This document shows, one piece after another, positions 41,781 through 54,307 of a DNA stretch of 64,000 nt (within the stretch, counting starts at the first letter, position 1; every line of letters starts with the position of its first letter). The notes beneath the pieces were generated by a model. That model made no database searches and had not been told where the DNA came from. It saw only the letters and a list, made by a program, of their open reading frames with translations. The position numbers were made by a program, and so were the translations under genes. This DNA comes from Corylus avellana. Its lineage: Eukaryota; Streptophyta; Magnoliopsida; Fagales; Betulaceae. The stretch is from the NCBI RefSeq assembly GCF_901000735.1, contig NC_081546.1, positions 17,917,220 through 17,981,219 on the forward strand. The letters are read 5' to 3'.

Positions 41781-43830
41781 GATTCTGTAACACCACGTGG
41801 AAATCAATTAATTGGTATTTGACTCCATGGTTTGTCTTCCAGCCTACATCCCTCATGGGACAAGACTTAGGGATCTTAAAATCTCATAAACGAGATAATA
41901 CAGCGGAAGACTTTAAGCTATAGAAAGAGAAAACAATAACTAGATACCACATAAATAGGTCATCAAATTTATGTTTAAAGACTGATCATCAAAATATTAC
42001 AACCCCAAATCATTTTCTTAAAAAAATAAGATAACATGATTAATGCCCAATCTTAAGTAGTACAAGCATGATCACTATTTCTATCATCTTTGCCCGTATA
42101 GTCCTTCCGTTGTCGCACATGGACCTTAGCCATACTAGTCTACATCTTCAAAAATGACCTGAATTAGGTCCTGGGCAACCACCATGAACCGGTCCGAAGG
42201 CATCCTCCTTTACGCTAGTTAAATCGCGCAATTTACACATAATGGGAGGGAAAAATAAAGAGCGGTAAGTCCAAGGGACATGTGATGAACTCCGTTTGGT
42301 AAAGTATGCAACATTTTAGGTATGACAATTATCTATGAATGCAATATAGACATAGTACATCCTTATAGTCATGAGAAACAATAATAGTTTAATAGTATGG
42401 TCTACCCGAAATATTACCCCTTCTCAGAGGGTTGGCGTTGTCCCTGAGGGACCTGTAATACAATGCCGGTGCCTCGACCATTGTACGCTACCGTCGATAA
42501 CACTAGCAGCCCGACTGAGTTCGACCTCAGGTGACCCATGCTACTAATGATGTATGTCTTGTAGTGACCACTTGTGAAGGCTGCGCTGGTCACGAAACAA
42601 CCATTAGATCGAAGACTTACATAACAACACACACATTTGACCACAAAGTTAACATGTATAGTAAGCCCATGACTGTTATCCTGTACGTACCTGTGTACCA
42701 TGCCATACGATGCAATTAATCTTGTCCGTATTTTACATACATGCTTTTACAAATCTCAATGTCATTATCTTGTTTAGTAGAACATTTTCACAAATGATAG
42801 AATTCATGGTGCAGCAAAGTGTATATCGTGAGAGTTGTAAATATGCATGTTTTGGTACACAAAATAGTCATGCAATGCGTAAAAATAAATGGCAAGTATT
42901 ATGTAAGTTAAAACTCACTTGGTCGAATAAACTCTCCAAGTACTCATCCAAATGATCCGGGTTCTCCAAATCTGTGGAACACCTATTATTAGTCCTAAGT
43001 CCAACTAAAATGAACCTAAGATTCAGAAACTAGGGCGGTAGAACATCTGGCCGAGATAACGTTCCTTGGAACGTCTCTGGGCTAGCACTCGACCCTTAAT
43101 TAGGGGGGAGCGTTTGGCCAGTGAGGTTCAGGTGGAACCTCATTTGGTCCTAGGTGCTCCCGAGCCTTCTTGAGGGGCCCTTAAGCTACAGTAATGGTTT
43201 CTAACATCTCCTAATCAAAACAACGTCTCTAAATGACAAGATTAAGTCTAAACAGAAAGGAAAAGCTTAAAACGAGATTAAAGCTTAAAACAACTAGATA
43301 TTAGCAACTAAGCTATTGTAAATCAAGAAGCTAGCATAACAACCTAACAAACACAAAGAAAGTGTAGTGGTTACCTCAACAAGCAAGCTCTCCAAGAACA
43401 TCTTATTCTTTTCCAAAAACACTCACAACCTCACACCCACTCAATAACCAAACCAACAGAGTTTCTCTAAGGGAGGGTGGGTTTAAATAGGGGAAAAAAG
43501 CTAAGGGCGCTGCAGAAAATTTCTGAAAAGGTGCGAGCGCTAGTGTACTGTTTATCCATGGGTTTTTGAGTTGTAGGTGGCACACGTGGGCAAAAACCAA
43601 CGGCCAACGAAAAGCCAATGAGCGCTCGGCCTGGTCCCCACACGAGTGCACTTGTACTGTTGTCAGGCGAGCGCTCGTGTGGTCCCCCACACGAGCGTTC
43701 GTCTACTATAGCTTCGCAACTCAAAAATTCCAAAAATGTCTTTTTTGGTGTTCCTAGTGACCTAAAGTCCAATTAACCCCTTAATTAAGCTGTCTTAAGC
43801 CTAATTAATTATTTGGGTCACTATAGATTC
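41781..43830 (-). mobile_element. Second gypsy solo LTR, 2040 bp, opposite orientation
   Basis: TGTAACACC at 41786 to CACTATA at 43825, flanked by gattc at 41781-41785 and 43826-43830. On the minus strand it starts TATAGTGACC and ends GGTGTTACA, so one end lacks the canonical TG. A block at 42400-42580 is the near reverse complement of 40330-40490 (cattgtacgctacc, gacctgtaatacaatg, gaaatattaccccttctc), which proves kinship. The TATA-like box lies on the minus strand at about 43470-43490. Confidence 0.85.
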
Positions 43831-44859
43831 AATTTCAGAAGATTAGCCAACATGTGACTTATTGGAGTTGAGACTGTATGAGGAGTGAGTCGTTCGACAG
43901 ATTGTCTTAGTAGAATTATAAGGGTGTAAGTTTATTTATTGCCTGTAGGTAGTTCTTCTATTAGTGGAGTGATTCTTAGGTTTTGCTGCTGCGGAGAGTT
44001 TTTTCTTTGGTGTCATGGTTTTCCTCATCGTCAACAAAAATATTGTGTTCTGTGCTTATTCATGGTTTGATATTTTATCATTGTAGTATATTAATTTTTA
44101 ATATTGACAACTTATGTTGTGTTATTTGTTGCTTCAGCGTGTTGGGGTCTAAATTGAAAGAGTTGTTTTCAACTCTTGATTTTTTAGAATTGATTGAATT
44201 TTAGATAGTAGGTTGAATTTGACACTTTCAAGCTCTGCAATTCAGAATATCAGATGCAAGATATGGCAAACTTTAGTACCTGGTTACTTTCCTTGGTTTG
44301 TAATTGCCCTTATAATATTTTGGCATAATTGGTAAATCATTTTTAATGCTTGTATCTCAGATTCACCTTCCATGGAATTTATGAAAAATGATTTTGTATC
44401 ATGGGATACATGAACCTTATTATTTGATGGACGATACCAAATATCAGTTTGGTGAAGAACATTATGATTTGTGTTATTGTGTAACTTGAGATGTAACTAC
44501 ACATTGTAACGTAAGTTTTTATTGATATGTAACTTGAACACTTAGCATGATGTAAGTTGAACATTCAAGTTACTTGATGTGAATACTTGATTTAATTTTT
44601 ATTTATAAGTGATGTGGTTATTCATTTAATTATTTGAGTTAGTTTTCAGGTAACAAGTCAAATGGGTCGTGTTTGGGTCAACCTAACAAGACATATTTAT
44701 TAAATGGGCTATGGGGGGCCAGGTTGTATTGGGTCAACCCAACATGACATGTTTATAGAATGGGTCCTGTCGTGCTACCCACTTATTTAAATATGCCGTT
44801 TCAAGATTAAAAGGTTTAATTCATTTAATTAAAAGGGTTGTGTGAGGGTTGACCCTTTG
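43831..44859. other. Intergenic, with a dispersed-repeat fragment
   Basis: No gene seen. At about 44655-44790 the phrases gggtcaacctaacaagaca and gggtcaacccaacatgaca recur, a style common in plant non-autonomous DNA elements; the termini were not defined. Confidence 0.4.
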
Positions 44860-45390
44860 TGATGTAGGACGATATTTACCTATATTTTTGGTAGAAACGA
44901 AAATAAGGAAAATATCAAAAATAATATTAAAGCAGCGCCGCTTGATCAGAATTTTACCCGTTCTCAAACAATGGAAGTATAAAAGGAAAGATTTCACAAT
45001 TTTCACCGATTGTCAATTTTATATTAGAATTTTATTTTATTAGGACTTTATTTCATTTCCTTAATAGGGTTAGATTTGCTTTAATTATTTTCATTTCCTT
45101 ATTAGGATTAGGTTTACTATTGCTAGTAGGATTAAGTTTACTATTACTACTAGGATTATGTTTACTTTCTCTACAAGTATTTTTCTTCTATAAATATGGT
45201 AGCTTATTATGTAAAACCAATTGAGTTATTATCAAATTAGAGAATTTTCTCTTAAAATACTTTGCAAAGTTTTATCTTTCTTTTAACTTACGGGCTTGTT
45301 TTATTTTTTGGGTAGAAGACGAAGACGCTTCTTCTTGCAGAATCAAAGACGCAGATCTTTGATTAGTTACCTTAGTCTTCTGTTACGTCA
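44860..45390 (+). repeat. LTR (531 bp) followed by primer-binding site
   Basis: TGATGTAGG to TTACGTCA, with the ends imperfect inverted repeats. A TATA-like tctataaatatgg is at about 45188-45200. It is directly followed by gTTGGTATCAGAG (45391-45403), so it is the 5' LTR of an element whose interior is mostly lost. Confidence 0.7.
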
Positions 45391-45391
45391 G

Positions 45392-45403
45392 TTGGTATCA
45401 GAG
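45392..45403 (+). other. Primer-binding site
   Basis: TTGGTATCAGAG, one base after the LTR end, tRNA-Met type. The internal region is interrupted 48 bp later by the foldback at 45451. Confidence 0.75.
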
Positions 45404-45450
45404 AAGACTTCATTTTTCGTCCAACCAGCACCCAATAGAGAAAAAATATA

Positions 45451-46130
45451 GGGTAAAGTCCACATACCCTCCTAAAACTACTACCCAATTGACAATGCCC
45501 CCCCAAAACTTTCAATTGCGACAATGTACTCCCCAAACTACCAAAACATTGTCAATATCCCCCCAAAGCTAGCAAAAAGATCAAAATGCCCCTATATATT
45601 TCTCAATATGACAAAAATACCCTTAAAATTAAAAAAATAATAATAATTTTTTTTAAAACAAAAATTTTAATTTTTTTAAAAAACGATTTTTTTAAAACAG
45701 AAATTTTTATTTTAAAAAAAACTATTTTTTTTTAATTTTTTAAGATTTTTTTTAAATATGTTTTAAAAAACTGAAATTTTATTTTTTTTAAACGAAAATA
45801 TATATTTTTTTTATAAAAATTATAAAAGAAAACATTTTTAAAAAAAACAAAAAAACAAACGAAATTTTTTCAATTTTTATAAAAGAAAAATCATAATTTT
45901 TTAATTTTTTTTCTTATAAAAATATTTTTTTATTTTTTATTTTTTTTTATTTTAGGTTTTTCCAGAAATTTTAGTATTTTTTTTTAAATTTTTTATTAGG
46001 GGTAGTTTCGTCATTGAAGGATATATTGACAATGTTTTGGTAGTTTGATGGGTACATTGTCGCAATTGAAAGTTTAAGGAGAACATTGTCAATTGAGTGG
46101 TAGTTTAAGGGGGGTATGTGGACTTTTCCC
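45451..46130. mobile_element. Mutator-like foldback, 680 bp, 9-bp target duplication
   Basis: Starts gggtaaagtccacatacc, ends atgtggacttttccc; exact direct repeats aaaaatata at 45442-45450 and 46131-46139. The arms of about 150 bp pair (attgacaatgcccccc / attgtcaattgagtgg, caattgcgacaatgtac / cattgtcgcaattgaaag). The centre is A/T-only. Same family as 33452-34804 without the nested insert. Confidence 0.9.
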
Positions 46131-46139
46131 AAAAATATA

Positions 46140-47173
46140 TGTTATGGGCCCTAATAGTTGTGAAAAATGGTTTATTTAAACTGCATTGCTATCCACTCTG
46201 TTTATTCAATTATGTTCTCATAACTAGAAAATTATAATGTCGGTAGGGCATGCTGTCATATGAAAAAATGGTGAAGAATCTGGGGTATGTGCATACTATT
46301 TACCCTATGGCCAATGGTGAGATGATAACTAATTAACTTGAATCTGCAGGCTATTGTGACTGGCGCAACCACCCACAAGTGAGATTACCCTTACGGCATT
46401 AGTAGTTACTTGCCTCCCAAGGTTTAGACCTGATCGAGTAACTACGGGTGGCTAGTTATTGTACCTCACCAAAGCAAAGCAGAGAGTTATATCATATGTC
46501 CCATGGGACACGAAAACTCTACTGTAAATGGAAAAGCACATGAATGAGTCATATGGAGGATGATTATGGATATGATATATTTATTAATATGTTATTGTGC
46601 ACTTCAACAACATGATTTATTTTTTTAACATATCATTTCAGCAATATGTTAAAAAAATGTTGGGTTGGTAAAAGTGATAATTGCCAATTGGACAAAATTT
46701 CAATCATTTCAATTTGACAAACTAAAATTAAGATATAATACAATAATTCTTCAAATTTTAAAAATCCAAATCCTATTTCATACTTTTGAATAATAATATA
46801 ATTCATGGAGGAGATATGATGTTTAGGGTAGTGGGGTCATCTCATCCATGAAGAAACTACAAGAGTACTTGAAACCTCAAAATTGAAAGCAACATCTCAC
46901 TAAAAAAGGAAAGCAATGGGAAGAAGAAAAAGAGCAAGAGAAGAGAAAGTAGAGGTGACGATCTAACAAATAAACCAGATTATGTGGTCCAAAGGGAAGC
47001 GATAAACCATGTTGACGTCCACGCCACAGACACTCACCATGTCCCGCTCGTGAACATCACGTGTACCTCCAATCTTGTCCGTACCAAACACCTGTCTTTT
47101 CTATTATCCATTTACTGTGCAATATCATCTCATGTGGCTTCTTTCTTTTATGTCCCCCTTTGAATTTTCTTCT

Positions 47174-47215
<42 letters not shown>

Positions 47216-48540
47216 TTTCTTCGAGCTTCTTCTAATTAAAGAAAATGTTTCAAAATAAAGAAAATCATATTTTTGATAAGCTAATTGAGTAATATCTACC
47301 ATATTAATTTTTTTTTTCTCTTTTTAATTATTACTAATTTACTGTACTCAGGACCACCTCTTTCATGGTAGTATTAACCAAAGTGGGACAGTCCCATTAC
47401 TGCAAAGATGACAACATGCATCCTATATATATATATATATATATATATAAAGGGGTTTTATATTCTAAATTTTTAGTTTAGTTTAGTTTAGTTTAGTTTT
47501 TTTTTTTTCTTTTAAGAGTAATATTATTTAGTAAATTTTTATATGATTACTATACAATTGGGATCATGTGTGAGCATTCTTTGTAAGCTCTTAAAATTGA
47601 AGTTAAATTTGAAGTGACAAGTTCATTTAAAAAAAAAAACAAAAATAAAGAGCCACTTTTAAGAAAAACCAAATAGCAAACTCTTTATATATTTATCTAC
47701 TTTAGTTAAATATTATTTCTTATTAGTTTTAGAGTGTGTTGTAATAAGATCTAGACTTGAAAGAAAGAACTCTATTGCATTAAAGTGGAGAGAGAGAGAG
47801 AGAGAAGATAACAAAAAAAAAAAAGAGTAGGGAGAAAATTTTGGCTCTTCAAATGTGAGGAGGTTTCTAACAAAACTAAATATAGAGAGCTGAGTAGGGA
47901 GTTTGTTGAAGCATGTTTTTGTTGTAAATTAATCCAAGTTTGACCGAAAGTAGTATTTAGAGAGCCCATTGTGAATGCTCTAACAATAAAAATTGTTTTT
48001 TTTTTTTGGATTATTAAGAGCTTAAAAGAAGAAAAAATGAAGGCTAATTTTCATTGTTATACCATCACAATCGTATGATAGTTGTATAACAGTCTATTAA
48101 TTAACATTTTTGTAATACTTCAGTCCCATATTAAGAATATGAAAAATAATCTATATAGAGTTGATGGTTTATAAAGATTGTCATGCGTGCTAATTAGTCC
48201 CACATTTCTTAATTACTAAATAAAACTAATAAGCTTTATAAGAAATTTTTAAAAAAATTTAAATTGACTAGTTCTTTAAGAATGATAGCTCGTATGCTAC
48301 TATTATTTTTCCTTTGGCCTTTACAATTATTATTATTTTATTTTTTAAATGTAGGTGGACTGGTAATACGACCAAAAATGTACTCCCATTTCTTTGAAAA
48401 CTCCGTGGAGAGAGAGAGAGAGAGAGAGAGTTTTGTTTGGTGTCTAACACATTCCATCTTGTATGAGTATTGGTTGCCAGTGAGTTGGGACCCAAAGTGC
48501 AGTGCCTGGTGATCACAAATGACATATGTTTCTTTATTCT
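46140..48540. other. Upstream region of the DVL gene, no other gene
   Basis: The first part probably continues the retroelement interior (46140-46560), without a domain. Then AT-rich sequence with TA microsatellites at 47177-47211 and 47424-47448 and a GA run at 48411-48431. No open frame has a recognisable motif. Confidence 0.45.
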
Positions 48541-48546
48541 CTTGTT

Positions 48547-48556
48547 CTATATATAT
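48547..48556 (+). promoter_or_regulatory. Probable TATA box of the DVL gene
   Basis: ctatatatat followed by caacaccctgcc and a pyrimidine stretch, about 230 bp before the start codon. Transcription would begin near 48580-48590, giving a leader that contains an AT/GA double microsatellite (48695-48764). Confidence 0.55.
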
Positions 48557-48690
48557 CAACACCCTGCCTTTTTCCCCCTTTTATCATTACTGTAACATCA
48601 ACCCAGTGATGATTCACACAGTTGTGAGAAGTCAGAAGAGATATTGAGAAACCCAGTGAAATTAAGTAGAAGAAGCACCCACAGCCCACA

Positions 48691-48694
<4 letters not shown>

Positions 48695-48764
<70 letters not shown>
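48695..48764 (+). repeat. (AT)n-(AG)n compound microsatellite
   Basis: About 38 bp of AT followed by about 32 bp of AG, within the predicted 5' leader of the DVL gene. Likely length-polymorphic between individuals. Confidence 0.95.
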
Positions 48765-48767
<3 letters not shown>

Positions 48768-48783
48768 GAGGAGGATCAGATCG

Positions 48784-48933
48784 ATGATGAAGATGAAGGG
48801 TGCTAGTGCTACTGCTAATAAGAGAAAGTTTTCATGTAAAGGGCTTGGTGTTGGTGGGTTTCTTAAAGAAGGAAGAGGTCGGCTTTACATATTTAGAAGA
48901 TGTATTATCATGCTTCTCTGCTGGCATGATTGA
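48784..48933 (+). CDS. DVL/ROTUNDIFOLIA-like small polypeptide, 49 aa
   Basis: Uninterrupted 49-codon frame from ATG 48784 to TGA 48931. The C-terminal RTF domain is unmistakable: [18 protein letters not shown] at residues 32-49, with the invariant R-L-Y, RRC and LLCW residues of the DVL (DEVIL)/RTFL family. The N-terminal part ([20 protein letters not shown]) is basic and variable, as in other members. Family members are plant-specific, associated with the plasma membrane, and when overproduced restrict polarised cell proliferation and alter leaf, fruit and trichome shape. No intron is needed. The leader carries a long TA/GA microsatellite ending 20 bp before the ATG, and two consecutive ATG codons start the frame. 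Overlapping longer frames have no motif. Which member of the family it is cannot be told from sequence alone. Confidence 0.93.
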   Translation: MMKMKGASATANKRKFSCKGLGVGGFLKEGRGRLYIFRRCIIMLLCWHD

Positions 48934-50177
48934 AATGGGAAGCTCCTTCCTTTTACTTTTTCTCTTCTCTTGCTTTTTCCCTTTCATTTATGGAGCATGT
49001 ATAGCAAAACACTTGTACTCACTTTTTTTTTTATTCCCCTATTTTGTTAGAAAGAGCTTTTGATCTTTAGATGGTTCCTTTTGTTCTTAGCTTTGAATTT
49101 GAAGTGGAATCTTCAAATTTTTCTGTACTCAGCCTGCTGTTTTGTTTTTGTTTTTTTTTTTCCTGCAAGAAGAGCCCATCGATCTTCTTTTCTCTTTTCT
49201 TTTTCTGAAACAAAGTTTCTTGTGTAGAGCCTAAGTGAAACAAGGAGTGGGTTTTGGAAACGCCACAGGGAAGAGAAGGGATTATTTTATTTATTTATTT
49301 TATTTTAATTTCTTCTTCTGAGAGGAAGAGAATGGATTTCAGGGGAAAAAAGTCATCCCATATTTTCATAGTCTATTATTATTCTGCCCAGGAAAAAAAA
49401 AAAAAATCTTAGCTTATTATTAATGTTGGATCAAAAAGTGAGTTTGGTGAAATATGTACTTACTTAAACCCTACTTTCTTAAGAATAGATTGTTCTTAAA
49501 TTTAGGAAATTAAGTTATTTCTTCCTTCTTTACTCAAATAAACTTTATAATAACATTTTTTTTTTTTTAATTTTTTTATCATTTTCTTGTACTATTTAAA
49601 TATTCTTTCAAGTAAATGCTAGAGAAAAGAGAGAGGAGAAATAAAGTTTATATATATATATATATAAGCTAAAGTATTTCCGAAATAATGGATAACACTA
49701 GCTTTTTCTTGGTTTAGAGAAGGAAATGGAAATTTGTTGCGAGTTTTTAAGAATTTTTCTTACATTTAGGAAAGTAAATCAGGTTAAAAGTATCTGCTAT
49801 GGTGCTCTAAGAATGAATATATATATATATATATATATCACATTTTTATTCTATAAATAATTTACATAAATAATTTACAATGCTTACGTGACAATCTTAA
49901 TTAATTTTGAAATTATTTATAAACAAGAACAAATCTAAATATGTAACTTTTAGCAGTACTATAAGATACACAAATTAATATTAGGAATTCAGAAAAGCTA
50001 TTTGTTGGTTCTAGAATATCATGCTTTACCTATAAACACATTAGCTCTCGTCTTGATGTCTTCTGCCTTACTTCTGCAAGCTGTCAAACACACAAGGCTT
50101 AGAAGCCTATTGGGCTATTCCGATAGGACTTTGATGCATGATTTAGTACTTGGTATTCCTTAGTGAGAAAATATTGG
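48934..50177. other. 3' flank of the DVL gene
   Basis: Probable 3' UTR for the first few hundred bases, T-rich. Then AT-rich sequence with TA repeats at 49650-49667 and 49816-49838. No gene seen. Confidence 0.5.
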
Positions 50178-50227
50178 ATTATGCTATTAGATTTACTTAC
50201 GTACGTAAGTAAATCTAATAGCATAAT
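50178..50227. repeat. Perfect 50-bp palindrome
   Basis: 25 bases (attatgctattagatttact onward) followed by their exact reverse complement with no spacer, centred on acgt at 50202/50203. It lies about 100 bp outside the left end of the CACTA element. Confidence 0.95.
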
Positions 50228-50349
50228 ATGTCAGATTAATGCACTATGATCGATCGGATGATTGGTCGAACTTACAATCGTATAAAGTTTAATCGATTAT
50301 TTGATCGTTTCACTATCAATTAGATTAATCATTACAAAAATGGTGATCA

Positions 50350-50695
50350 TTTTTTACTAGGAGTTTTTGACGTGTCAATGGTATTGACACGTCCAAAATC
50401 TCTTTTGACGGGCGGTTTTTGACCTTTTTCATCGGTTAAAACGGGAGGTGTCAAAAATTTCAGATTTTTGACGTGACTACAGTGCCATGTAAAAAATTAT
50501 TGGTGTGTTGGGAACCGCACGTCAAAATTTTTTTTTTTTTGACATTACAACAGTGCCACGTCAAAAGTTTTTAACGTTTAAACACTGCCACGTCAAAAAA
50601 AAATTTTGACGTGGCAGTTTTGCCACATCAAGAATTTTTTGATGTGGCATTTTGCTTTGCATGGATTTTTTGACGTTTCATGCCGTTTGACACGT

Positions 50696-50697
<2 letters not shown>
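50350..50697. repeat. Left subterminal repeats of the CACTA element
   Basis: At least ten copies of tttgacgtg / cacgtcaaa in both orientations, many as gtttttgacgtgtc or gccacgtcaaaa. In En/Spm such subterminal motifs bind the element's own regulatory protein; that role is inferred here. A TA run follows at 50698-50737. Confidence 0.85.
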
Positions 50698-50740
<43 letters not shown>

Positions 50741-51032
50741 AGAAATGATTACAATATTCGAATTCCAATATTCCTGATTACAATATTCCAATACAATAAT
50801 TCCAATATTTATAATATCCAATACATAATCCAATCCATTAATCCACATAATCTAATACAATCAAATCCACATAATCCAATATCCAATACATAATCCAAAA
50901 CCCAATACAATATCCAATATCTAATACATAATCCAATAATCCAATCCAATCCAATCAAATATCCTATCTAATCCAATCCAATATCCAAGTTTATATATTC
51001 AATATCCAATATATATATATATATCCAATATC

Positions 51033-51068
<36 letters not shown>

Positions 51069-51545
51069 TAATATCCAATAATATATATCCAATACATATC
51101 CAATATCTAATACATATCAAATTTCCAATCCATTCAATTTGTATGAAATTCCAACGCAACTTCATTAAACAAAATTCCAACACAACTTCATAACAAAACA
51201 TATATATACATCGAAAACACGTTCTAACACAAGGCAAAACAAATATACAATAAAACACTTCTGGACTATCTACTATAAATAAGTCCCAATTAGTCTCAAC
51301 AAACATATAGTTTGATCTAACTATATACAAAATAATAAAAAATAGTATGTATATAAAACTTAACAAATAGTGATGATAAACGACGTGTGACGCCCAACTC
51401 AACACAGTCATCCCCCAACTCTTAATCTGCATTACCTGCAAATGAGTTGTGAACCAATGATAATCAATACAAAAATTCAAAATTAGTCTATACAGTGATG
51501 CAAATATACGTTAGTTCTAGAATGGACCGCTGTAACTAGGGGTTT

Positions 51546-53433
51546 CTAACAGTTAACAATTATTACAAAAACAATATAAAATATATCATTACCTCTGTGG
51601 GGCGCAGATCCAGACGTCGACCCGAACATGGCCTCGATCTGGCGGAAACGGGCCTCCATCATAGCATCTTTCTCTGCTATCTGGGCTTTTTGTTCTTCAA
51701 TCTGCCTTGCCATCTCATCCATTGCCCGTCTTTGTTCTGCCCGCTCTTTTTCCATCACACGTCTTTGTTGTGCCCGCTCCTCTTCAAGTTCTCTAATTTT
51801 ATCCATCATATGTGAGAACGAGGAGCTCCAAGAATTTTGAGACCATGTCTGGGATGGTATATAGTACGAATGTATGCTGCCCTGTACCGGCAGCACATTT
51901 GGACCCACCTGGCGGACCCTGCTAGCATACTGAGGCTTATTTCAATGCGCCTGAGCATACGCGTCATCAGGTGTCCACCGTACCATCCCTTCTGTGACGG
52001 TCTTAGTATTTGCCGGGCCAGTGGGCATCAATTCCCTCATCCTCTCCTGTACATTAAAAAACAAGTTAGTATCTCGTATAAGGAACGTTAATCATAAATA
52101 ATTTATCAAAATATATATGCTTGAGTACTTATGCATCTCTCCTTGACCACTTCATTTGGATAACCACCACCCTTCTTCGTGTGAGTCGTGATGTAACTTT
52201 GCACTCGAGTCGGAGCAGTGCCCAAGGATAAGGTCTGCATCAAAAAAAAATCAATACAAAAAAAAAAAAAAAAATTAGGAAAAACATAGACCTAAACAAC
52301 CGATTTTATATATATATGCGGTAAAGATATATTAATACCTCTTGATTTGTTGCCCTAACAAAGCTCATTGACCCGGTGCAGTGAGGTGTGTTGTTTTTTG
52401 CTCGCAATGCCTTCATCTTGGCAGCAAACTCCTACATGTATATCGCTCTTAAAATGTCAGGCCTAACACAATTACAATTAATGAAACTAAACAATTACAA
52501 TTAATTCCACTACACTCCGGACCTACCTGATTCTTTGGGTTACACCACTTCGCCAACAAGACATTCAAGTCCTCGGCGTTGTATTCCCTAACGGCAGTCT
52601 CATCCATTCTCGCCTTCACTGCGTCTGGAGTATCGCCCGGCATGATTTTTAATGAGCGTTTTACAGAGTGTCTCCAACTCTTCAGCTTCACGCCCATGTC
52701 TCTAAACGCGTCCCTTTTAATCGCCTCGAGATAGTACTTAGGCGGCATGTAGAACTTAGTCTGCATAAGTTGAAAAAATTAGGCGTATAATTTCACACAT
52801 TAACAACGTTTAAAATATTGAAATACATGTGCGAAAATATGAGAAAAAATTTAACCATACCATCAAGGCGTCCCGTACATCTTCTTTCGCACGGGGAGGT
52901 ACATCCACCCATTCATCCCGTAGCCTAACATAATTCCCGGCCCTTATGACGTTGCCGGTCGACCTTCTGAATTTCATCTCGCTAAATCCTACGGGCTGCC
53001 ACGCCTTATTGTACTCACAGACGACTTTTTTCCCAGGGGGAAGCTCCCATGTCTTGTTCGATGGTGGGATGTCCACCACCTGAAATTGGGTGCTCCCGTC
53101 TCGCCCGATGCCTAACACATTAATAATTGCAAATGTTAATTATTTAAAATTTAATATTTTAGAATTTAATAGTAACTACATAAATTTTATACGTATTCAA
53201 TATGGGTATTTGAAGCATATATACTTACTTATTGTCCGTAGCTGGCGAATGCCCAATACCTTTGGAGGATCATCGAGCTCCGAGTCACCTGAACCATCAT
53301 CCACGTGCTCCCCATAGTATTGTGTCTCGCTGTCATCCGGCTGCGATGGCTCACTGTATGGGATACTCGAGTTCAACTCGGGGGGGAACATCCTCTCTAC
53401 CTCACCATGTGCACATAGCCCCATCTTGCTCAT
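51546..53433 (-). pseudogene. CACTA second protein, Transposase_24-like, broken or multi-exon
   Basis: Minus-strand pieces in order: 53433-53197 (acidic N-terminal part), 53118-52810 (LPPGKKVVCEYNKAWQPVG, then KFRRSTGNVIRAGNYVRLRD, the start of the plant Ptta/En/Spm Transposase_24 region), 52766-52449 (FRDMGVKLKSWRHSVKRSLK, NAEDLNVLLAKWCNPKNQ) and 51908-51546 (a Glu/Arg-rich coiled coil, IRELEEERAQQRRVMEKERA). Each piece ends near plausible splice donors (for example at 52450 and 52810), so some breaks may be introns. This protein takes the place of TnpA, which binds subterminal repeats. Confidence 0.75.
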
Positions 53434-53687
53434 GGTAGGTACCGAAGTACCAAGATCATATGAGGCCTCCGTGTGATACGGAACCTGCTGAGACCCTTCC
53501 CCATGCTCAGGAAGTAAGGGTCTATACCCCTGGTCGTCTATCTATAGGGACCCCCGTCGTCTACTCTTCCCCCTCGTACTCATGTCAACCTGCGAAACAC
53601 ATAACATACCCAATTAATTATGTATATAATAGATAAAAGATGCACCACAATAACCAATCAATGTAGAAAGAAATAACATTAAACACG

Positions 53688-54307
53688 TCAAATAATGTGA
53701 ACTATATATATTATTAAAGTTTTAATTTTTTTTTTAACCACATACGGATCTAAGTCTTGTCGGATGTAGTCAATGTCATCCTGCGGATCCACTTCATTAT
53801 TGCTGGTCAATAGGAGAGGCTCACACTCATTGTAGTTGACACTTTCATCATCAGGACCTTCACCTTGTCCAACGTCGTATATGTTTTTAGGTTTAGTCCT
53901 TACAACACAAGCCCAATCAGGGTCCCTTTCATCTTGGACGTAAAAGACTTGGTCAACTTGTGACGTTAACATATACGGCTCATCAGTAATTTCCTGGCTC
54001 AGTGGACAAGGTTTTTGAAGCTAACAAGCAGCATGCCATACTCGTCTACCTTGTACCCCCTGTGCCTCGTGTTGTCCGCCCAATCGCACTTGAACAAAAC
54101 ATACTTAGTCCTGTCGAAGTACTCCACCTCAATTATTTTCGTCAACTTCTCATAGTATGTTTCGCCATCAACAGTTGGGACGCACACCCCGCTGTTCTGC
54201 GTCCTTTTTCCAGCATCGAATGCAATAGTGCAAAACAGCTTTTCGTTAACCATATATCTGTTATATCTGGTAGCTGTAGCCTTCGGCCCTCTACAATGCA
54301 TTACCAT
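53688..54307 (-). pseudogene. CACTA transposase C-terminal part (DUF4216)
   Basis: 54307-53999 reads TVDGETYYEKLTKIIEVEYF then YVLFKCDWADNTRHRGYKVDEYG; 53972-53688 continues EPYMLTSQ-type sequence as LTSQVDQVFYVQDERDPDW and VVRTKPKNIYDVG. These are the hallmark blocks of DUF4216, found at the C-terminus of plant CACTA transposases. A stop or short shift at about 53985 separates them. Confidence 0.82.

Noticed and set aside
42414..42719. Frames on both strands in the minus-strand solo LTR
   Set aside because: They lie in LTR sequence that is conserved with 40.3-40.5 kb as DNA, but the reading frames are not kept between the two copies.
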